From contig JAQGNU010000088.1 in NCBI GenBank assembly GCA_028291645.1, positions 1 through 36,714 of the forward strand: DNA of 36,714 nt. Reading direction: 5' to 3'. Positions 32,591-36,714 of the stretch are shown in pieces. Origin of the DNA: Nevskia sp. Its GTDB lineage: Bacteria > Pseudomonadota > Gammaproteobacteria > Nevskiales > Nevskiaceae. Position 1 is the stretch's first letter. Each line of letters starts with the position of its first letter. Below the pieces are notes generated by a model. It searched no databases and had not been told where the DNA came from. It worked only from the letters and a program-made list of their open reading frames with translations. The position numbers and the translations under genes were made by a program.

Positions 32591-33499
32591 GTGAACATTC
32601 TGGTGGTCGGCGGCACGGGTCTGATCGGTGGACATGCGGCGTTGTGGCTCGCGCAGCAGGGTCATAACGTGAGCATCGCGGCGCGCAAGCCTGCGTCGCC
32701 GGAAACGCCGCTGGCGAAATTGCCGCTGCTGCAGGGTGATTACCTCGCCGGTGATTTCAGCGTGCGGCGCTTGTCGGGTTTCGATGCGCTGGTGTTCGCG
32801 GCGGGCAACGACATCCGCCACCTGCCGCCGGGCGTGGACGAGAAGGCGCACTGGCAGCGCGCCAATGTCGAAGGCGTGCCGCGTTTTTTCGCAGTGGCGC
32901 GCGAAGCCGGCATCGGTTGCGCGATCTATATCGGCAGTTTCTACCCGCAGGCCGCGCCGCAGCTGGTGGCGAAAAGCGACTATGTGCGCGGCCGCCTGCT
33001 GGCCGACGAGGGCGTGCGCGCGCTGAATACTCCGGCTTTTCGGGTCTGCAGCCTGAATGCACCTTTCGTCGTCGGCAGCGTACCCGGCCTGGTCGTGCCA
33101 GGGCTGGCTGCGCACGCAGCTTATGCACTGGGGCTGATGCCGCAGCTACCGGTTTTCGCGATGCCCGGCGGCGTGAATTTCATCTCGACTACGAGCCTGT
33201 CCGAAGCGATCGCCGGCGCACTCGAGCGCGGCGCGCCCGGCAAGGCCTATCTGTTGGGCGACGAAAACCTGTCGTTCCAGGACTACTTCGGCGAATACTT
33301 CCGCGCGGCAGGTCGTTCGGCGCCGCTGGAAGTGCGCGACGCAGAGCATCCGCTGCTGCCCGATTCGGCGCTGTATGCCGGCCGCGGCGCAAGCCTTTAC
33401 TACGAGCCGGCTGCTGCCGACGTGGCGCTATTGAACTATCGGCGCGAGGACGTGCGTCGAACGCTGCGGGAAATCGTCGAACTCCACCAGCAACACTGA
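32591..33499 (+). CDS. NAD-dependent epimerase/dehydratase-like protein (atypical extended SDR), copy 2
   Basis: A 302-residue paralogue of the protein at 12163, roughly 60% identical by eye. GTG 32591 follows GGAG by seven bases; a TTG at 32585 is also in frame. NILVVGGTGLIGGHAA is the cofactor loop, FAAGNDIRHLPPG and IGSFYPQAAPQLV are conserved, and the catalytic Tyr-x3-Lys is again Tyr-x3-Arg (SDYVRGR). GDENLSFQDYF and EVRDAEHPLLPDS match copy 1. Keeping the same change in both copies argues for a defined function of the family rather than decay. Confidence 0.82.
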   Translation: MNILVVGGTGLIGGHAALWLAQQGHNVSIAARKPASPETPLAKLPLLQGDYLAGDFSVRRLSGFDALVFAAGNDIRHLPPGVDEKAHWQRANVEGVPRFFAVAREAGIGCAIYIGSFYPQAAPQLVAKSDYVRGRLLADEGVRALNTPAFRVCSLNAPFVVGSVPGLVVPGLAAHAAYALGLMPQLPVFAMPGGVNFISTTSLSEAIAGALERGAPGKAYLLGDENLSFQDYFGEYFRAAGRSAPLEVRDAEHPLLPDSALYAGRGASLYYEPAAADVALLNYRREDVRRTLREIVELHQQH

Positions 33500-33520
33500 A
33501 CGCGGCGTGCTCAGTGCGGT

Positions 33521-34639
33521 TCAGTCCGAGATGCGGATTTCGAGGCTGCGCAGCGTCTTCAGCACGGCGCTCGACAGCTTTGCCTTGCGGCCTGCGCGAT
33601 TGAAAAGGCGTGCGCGCAGCGCTTCGCCGCTGTCGAGGTAGAGACGTTCCATCGCGCGGTGCAGGATGGCCTCGGTGCTCAACTCGGCGTGTTCGCCGTT
33701 GACGCGCGGCACGCCTGTATCCAGACACATGAACAGCTGCTCGGCGGTTGTGGCGAAGCGCGCCGCACCGCTGCTGCCGAGCACGCGGCTGAGATCGGCC
33801 TCGATGCGCCCAAGGTTGTCGAGCGAGTCGCGAATCAGTCGCAGGCCGGAATCGGTGAGGAAAATCATCGTTGAACGGCGGTCGCAGGGATGCTGCCGGC
33901 GCTGCACGTAGCCGAGCTGCTCAACCTGTTTGACCACCTGGCTGATCGCCTGTTTCGAGACGTTGTTGATGCGTGCGAGATCGTTGATCAGCGTGCCGTG
34001 CGGCGAGCTGTAGGTCAGCACCTGCGCGAACGACATCTTCAATCCGCGATAGCCGCTGGCTTTGTCCAAATCCATCAGCGTGCGCTCGCAAAAAGTCGCC
34101 AGGCCGGCCAGGCACAGCGGCAGCGCGGCGGCAGGATTGTGGGGTGGCGCCGCATCGGCGCGCGGCGCCACCAGCGCGTTGAACAGCTGCGTGCAGCTAC
34201 GCTTGAAGTCGGCCAGCGCTGCCGCACCGATTAGCTGCGATAGCTCTTGCTCGATGCGCGCGGAGGTGGCTTCCGCACAGGCGGCCAGTCGCTCGCCTTT
34301 GCGTGTGAGCAACAGCCGTTTGGCGCGGCGATCGCTGAGGTCTGGCTTGCGCGACAGATAACCCAGGCGCTCCAGTTCGTCGGCGATCTGCCCCGCCACC
34401 TGCTGCGTAAGCCCGCAGTATTGAGCGATGTCGACCAGCCGGCGGCCCTCCGGACGCAGCTGGAACAGCAGTTGCACGAACGGCGCGCGCACGCCGGAAT
34501 AACCCTGCGCCGTGCAGGCGGATACGAGCTGCTGATTGAGCGCGCGCGCGACCACAGAAATATGTCGCGGGAGATTGTTGGCGAAACGGGCGAGAACGAG
34601 CTTGCGGTCGATCCCAGGCTGGGTGGCGGAAAGCGACAT
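33521..34639 (-). CDS. Fused double-MarR transcriptional regulator
   Basis: A 372-residue protein with two complete MarR domains. The first (about 15-155) has RLVDIAQYCGLTQQVAGQIA and the wing KPDLSDRRAKRLLLTRKGER. The second (about 180-330) has TLINDLARINNVSKQAISQV and the wing RQHPCDRRSTMIFLTDSGLR. MarR proteins are normally single-domain ~150-residue homodimers, so this is a pseudo-dimer on one chain. About 40 further residues follow. The start MSLSATQPGIDRKL at 34639 is preferred over ATG 34681. It is convergent with the SDR copy 2 and divergent from the SDR gene at 34945. Confidence 0.85.
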   Translation of the reverse strand: MSLSATQPGIDRKLVLARFANNLPRHISVVARALNQQLVSACTAQGYSGVRAPFVQLLFQLRPEGRRLVDIAQYCGLTQQVAGQIADELERLGYLSRKPDLSDRRAKRLLLTRKGERLAACAEATSARIEQELSQLIGAAALADFKRSCTQLFNALVAPRADAAPPHNPAAALPLCLAGLATFCERTLMDLDKASGYRGLKMSFAQVLTYSSPHGTLINDLARINNVSKQAISQVVKQVEQLGYVQRRQHPCDRRSTMIFLTDSGLRLIRDSLDNLGRIEADLSRVLGSSGAARFATTAEQLFMCLDTGVPRVNGEHAELSTEAILHRAMERLYLDSGEALRARLFNRAGRKAKLSSAVLKTLRSLEIRISD

Positions 34640-34944
34640 GGCGGCGGGGACAATCACTGGCGGAAACAATGCCGCGAACATAGCCTAAGGTGCTGCGCAG
34701 GGCTACCGCCCGCTATGTTCTGCCGCGTCCCGCGCAACACCGCGGACTTGCGTCGCCGCAGTCTGATATAGGCACAAAGTCCGTTCGCCGCTACTCCAAT
34801 ATGAGTAGGAACGGCTGCCGTGGATTGACTAGGCTTGTGCGCCGCGAGCGGCTGATCGCCTGGTCGGAGGATCGCTGCAAGTGAATCACAAACCATGCTG
34901 GTGACCGGCCTGCGCCCGATCCCACCTCAACCGAGAACCGAACG
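34640..34944. promoter_or_regulatory. Divergent control region with palindrome
   Basis: A 305-base gap between the double-MarR gene and the SDR gene. CTACTC (34791-34796) and GAGTAG (34803-34808) form an inverted repeat around CAATAT, a possible MarR site. The short frames here have no good ribosome-binding site or protein-like sequence. Confidence 0.4.
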
Positions 34945-35715
34945 ATGAACAATGGATTTCCGCAGGGCGCAGTCCTGGTGCTGGGCGGCAGTGGCGGAAT
35001 TGGCCGGGCAGTGGCGCTGTCATTCGCGCGCGCGGGAACCGATGTGGCTGTCGCCTACCGATCCAAGCAAGCTGAGGCGGAGAAGGTTGCCGGCGAGATC
35101 CGGGCGCTCGGGCACAAGGCGACGATTCATCAGGCGGATGTGACGCAGCCGGCGCAGGTCGAAGCGATCGTCGCGGCAGCGCTGCGCGAGCATCAGCGCA
35201 TACACACGGTGGTGTTTGCCGCCGGACCGGTGGTCGAGCAGATGCTGATCGGCGCGACTCCGCACGATCTGTGGCGCAAATCGATCGATATTGAAGTGCA
35301 TGGATTCTTCAATGTCGTGCAGGCGACGCTGCCCGCATTGCGCGCGGCGGGCGGCGGCTCTTACGTGCATCTGGGTTCGGCAGGTCATCTGTGGTGGCCG
35401 CACAAGGACGGCTTGTCGGTGGCGCCGAAAGCGGCCAACGAAGCGCTCATACGCGGTATCGCAAAAGAGGAGGGCGTAAACGGCATCCGCGCCAACTCGG
35501 TGCTGGTCGGAGTGATCGAGGCCGGCATGTTTCTGGAGTTGCTGGAGCGCGGCGTGTTCGATCGCAAGTGGATCGACGAGACGCAGAAGCTGCTGGCTTT
35601 GAAGCGCTGGGGCAAGCCGGAGGAAATCGGCCATGCGGCGGTGTTCCTCGCCTCCGATAAGGCGGCCTACATCACCGGCCAGCAAATCAATGTGTCCGGC
35701 GGATTCGGCGTTTGA
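34945..35715 (+). CDS. SDR-family protein lacking the catalytic tyrosine
   Basis: A 256-residue SDR. LVLGGSGGIGRAVAL is the cofactor loop. The NNAG position reads FAAGP. The serine of HLGSAG is present, but Y-x3-K is replaced by S-V-A-P-K (GLSVAPKAANEAL), so the general-acid tyrosine is missing. The tail YITGQQINVSGGFGV is typical. The fold and cofactor site look intact; it may use other chemistry or have lost activity. It is divergent from the double-MarR gene, which may regulate it. Confidence 0.85.
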   Translation: MNNGFPQGAVLVLGGSGGIGRAVALSFARAGTDVAVAYRSKQAEAEKVAGEIRALGHKATIHQADVTQPAQVEAIVAAALREHQRIHTVVFAAGPVVEQMLIGATPHDLWRKSIDIEVHGFFNVVQATLPALRAAGGGSYVHLGSAGHLWWPHKDGLSVAPKAANEALIRGIAKEEGVNGIRANSVLVGVIEAGMFLELLERGVFDRKWIDETQKLLALKRWGKPEEIGHAAVFLASDKAAYITGQQINVSGGFGV

Positions 35716-35756
35716 GCGAGTGCGTAGCCGACGAGAATTAAAAACGATGGTCGCCG

Positions 35757-36404
35757 CTACATTTCGGTGAGCATGATCAGCATCGCCATTTTGATGCGCT
35801 GAAGATGGCGATCGACATTGCGGGTGCGGGTCTCGAATACCCGTTCTATCGTCAAGCCGTCGAGGAAGCAGTGGGTGAATCTCAGCGCCTCGAGCAAATG
35901 AGTATCGTCCAGCTTGGAGTCGTGAAAAACCTCGCGCAGCGTTTTCAAATGGCTGCGCGCCTGGCGCTTTTGCAGGTTCGCCGATACTTTTCCGGAAAAT
36001 GCCCGGGTGGCCAGTAAGATTTCCAGCGCAACCAGGTAGAGATCCTCCTGGTAGTGCGCCCACATCCGGTCTACGAATAAGCTGACGCGGTCGGCGAGCG
36101 ATCCCGTGCGCAAGGCGGCGTCTGCCATCCTGATCGTGAACCGCTCGTGCGACATCTCCAGGATCGAGTCGAGGATGTCCTCTTTGGTGCCGAAGTGATG
36201 TTGCACCGCGCCCCAGGTGGTTCCCGCCCGTTCGGCGATCTTGCTCGAACTCGCCGCCGCAAAGCCGCCTTCCTTGATCAGAGAAATAACCGCATTGATG
36301 ATGGCTTCACGCGTGCGTTTGGTTTTTAAAGCCTGCCGGCCGAGCACGGGCTCCTCTGTTACCGCTGGTTTTTTACGCACGGGGGAATCGTTCGGGAAGT
36401 TCAT
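35757..36404 (-). CDS. TetR-family regulator, copy 2 of the regulon pair
   Basis: A 215-residue TetR protein. Its HTH is RTREAIINAVISLIKEGGFA, then ASSSKIAERAGTTWGAVQHH, and the recognition helix TWGAVQHHF differs from copy 1 by one residue. The ligand domain keeps FVDRMWAHYQEDLYLVALEI, LLATR and LREVFHDSKLDD, all aligned with copy 1. ATG 36404 has no clear ribosome-binding site but is preceded by TATATA, so the transcript may be nearly leaderless. Operator O5 lies 180 bases upstream. The two proteins probably share one operator but respond to different ligands. Confidence 0.87.
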   Translation of the reverse strand: MNFPNDSPVRKKPAVTEEPVLGRQALKTKRTREAIINAVISLIKEGGFAAASSSKIAERAGTTWGAVQHHFGTKEDILDSILEMSHERFTIRMADAALRTGSLADRVSLFVDRMWAHYQEDLYLVALEILLATRAFSGKVSANLQKRQARSHLKTLREVFHDSKLDDTHLLEALRFTHCFLDGLTIERVFETRTRNVDRHLQRIKMAMLIMLTEM

Positions 36405-36441
36405 TCAAATATATAACGGCTCGAGTTATTGGAATAGCGTG

Positions 36442-36501
36442 ATTGGCCGCACGAGCCTGTTCGGCGCCCAGGAATCCGAACGTCGCCGCCGCGGCTAAGG
36501 C
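36442..36501 (-). pseudogene. Possible remnant of a KstD-like C-terminus
   Basis: On the minus strand the frame reads ALAAAATFGFLGAEQARAAN, which parallels the intact KstD C-terminus GPAMTFGFLAAEHACTARA at 21341. Nothing upstream of it in frame looks like the rest of the enzyme. I take it as a scrap of a second FAD dehydrogenase, but about 20 residues is thin evidence. Confidence 0.35.
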
Positions 36502-36582
36502 TCGCCCCGATCGCCGTGCTCGATACGGCCTGATCACGCGTCCATGCCCGACTGCCGAGCCCCAAAGGTGCTTCGGCAATGC

Positions 36583-36624
36583 CCAGCAAAACATTTTGAC
36601 ACAAATGTTTTGCTGGATTAGGAT
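36583..36624 (+). promoter_or_regulatory. Regulon operator O5 fused to a promoter pointing out of the window
   Basis: CCAGCAAAACATTT (36583-36596) and AAATGTTTTGCTGG (36603-36616) are perfect 14-base inverted repeats around TGACAC. TTGACA (36596-36601) is the -35 and TAGGAT (36619-36624) follows after 17 bases. The layout, including CTGGATTAGGATG, is the same as in O3. It should drive a gene to the right of the window. Confidence 0.8.
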
Positions 36625-36714
36625 GGGTGGGAGTAGGCGCGTATTGGCGGTGTGTGGCGTGTTGGGCGCGGTGGCGCCCTATGCGGACGGGCCGGTGAGC
36701 CTGGGTGACGCAGG

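Larger units (their letters stand above)
36405..36714. other. Right-edge non-coding stretch
   Basis: The last 310 bases hold a fragment resembling a KstD C-terminus and operator O5, both listed separately. The 90 bases after O5 show no certain start codon; the gene it controls begins beyond the window. Confidence 0.5.

Noticed and set aside
1-36714. CRISPR arrays, tRNA or rRNA genes, transposases, integrases, toxin-antitoxin pairs
   Set aside because: I looked for repeated spacers, cloverleaf sequences and recognisable proteins on both strands and saw none.

Overview
The window looks like the chromosome of a free-living Gram-negative bacterium, probably a gammaproteobacterium. Moderately high GC, a TonB-associated type of TPR protein, outer-membrane DUF1302/DUF1329 proteins and PQQ- and molybdopterin-dependent oxidoreductases all fit this. 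A Nevskiales/Steroidobacter-like steroid or terpenoid degrader is my guess; nothing in the sequence proves the taxon. I see no rRNA, tRNA, CRISPR array, insertion sequence or phage gene.

Layout. (1) Positions 1-3563 look like housekeeping DNA: the 3' end of a TPR protein, a secreted M23 peptidase and a large TPR protein, coupled head to tail. A 5' stub of a 3-methyladenine DNA glycosylase (tag) is cut off at about 3567, right where the accessory region begins. (2) 3671-8080: an SDR gene divergent from an AraC-type regulator, with a 21-bp-spaced direct repeat between them, then a molybdopterin oxidoreductase behind a palindromic promoter. (3) 8241-13065: a DUF1329/DUF1302 outer-membrane pair and an atypical SDR-fold protein. 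(4) 18607-13165, minus strand: a five-gene run (DUF1214-like protein, sulfotransferase, two SDRs, HSL-type esterase) divergent from a second AraC regulator. (5) 25025-20260, minus strand: a PQQ dehydrogenase, a 3-ketosteroid-delta-1-dehydrogenase-like flavoprotein and a second HSL-type esterase. (6) 25425-30074: an amidohydrolase, a TetR regulator, and a tightly coupled operon of two DapB-like oxidoreductases around an EXPERA (TMEM97/EBP-like) membrane protein. (7) 30229-36714: a cytochrome P450 with a coupled small ORF, a decayed RND transporter, a SnoaL/NTF2 protein, a second copy of the atypical SDR, a fused double-MarR regulator, an SDR lacking its catalytic tyrosine, and a second TetR.

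The main discovery is a shared operator, AAAACATTT-N6-AAATGTTTT, found at five places (8241, 25135, 25255, 27271, 36583). In four of them the 6-base spacer supplies the -35 box TTGACA, followed after exactly 17 bases by a -10-like hexamer, so operator and promoter are one element. The two TetR proteins have almost the same helix-turn-helix and each lies beside such a site. I infer a dedicated regulon controlling DUF1329, the amidohydrolase, the DapB-EXPERA-DapB operon, probably the PQQ/KstD operon, and a gene beyond the right edge. The enzyme set (KstD-like, P450, SDRs, HSL esterases, SnoaL-like, EXPERA) suggests oxidation of a steroid- or terpenoid-like hydrophobic compound. No ring-cleavage or CoA-dependent side-chain genes are present here, so the substrate is unknown.
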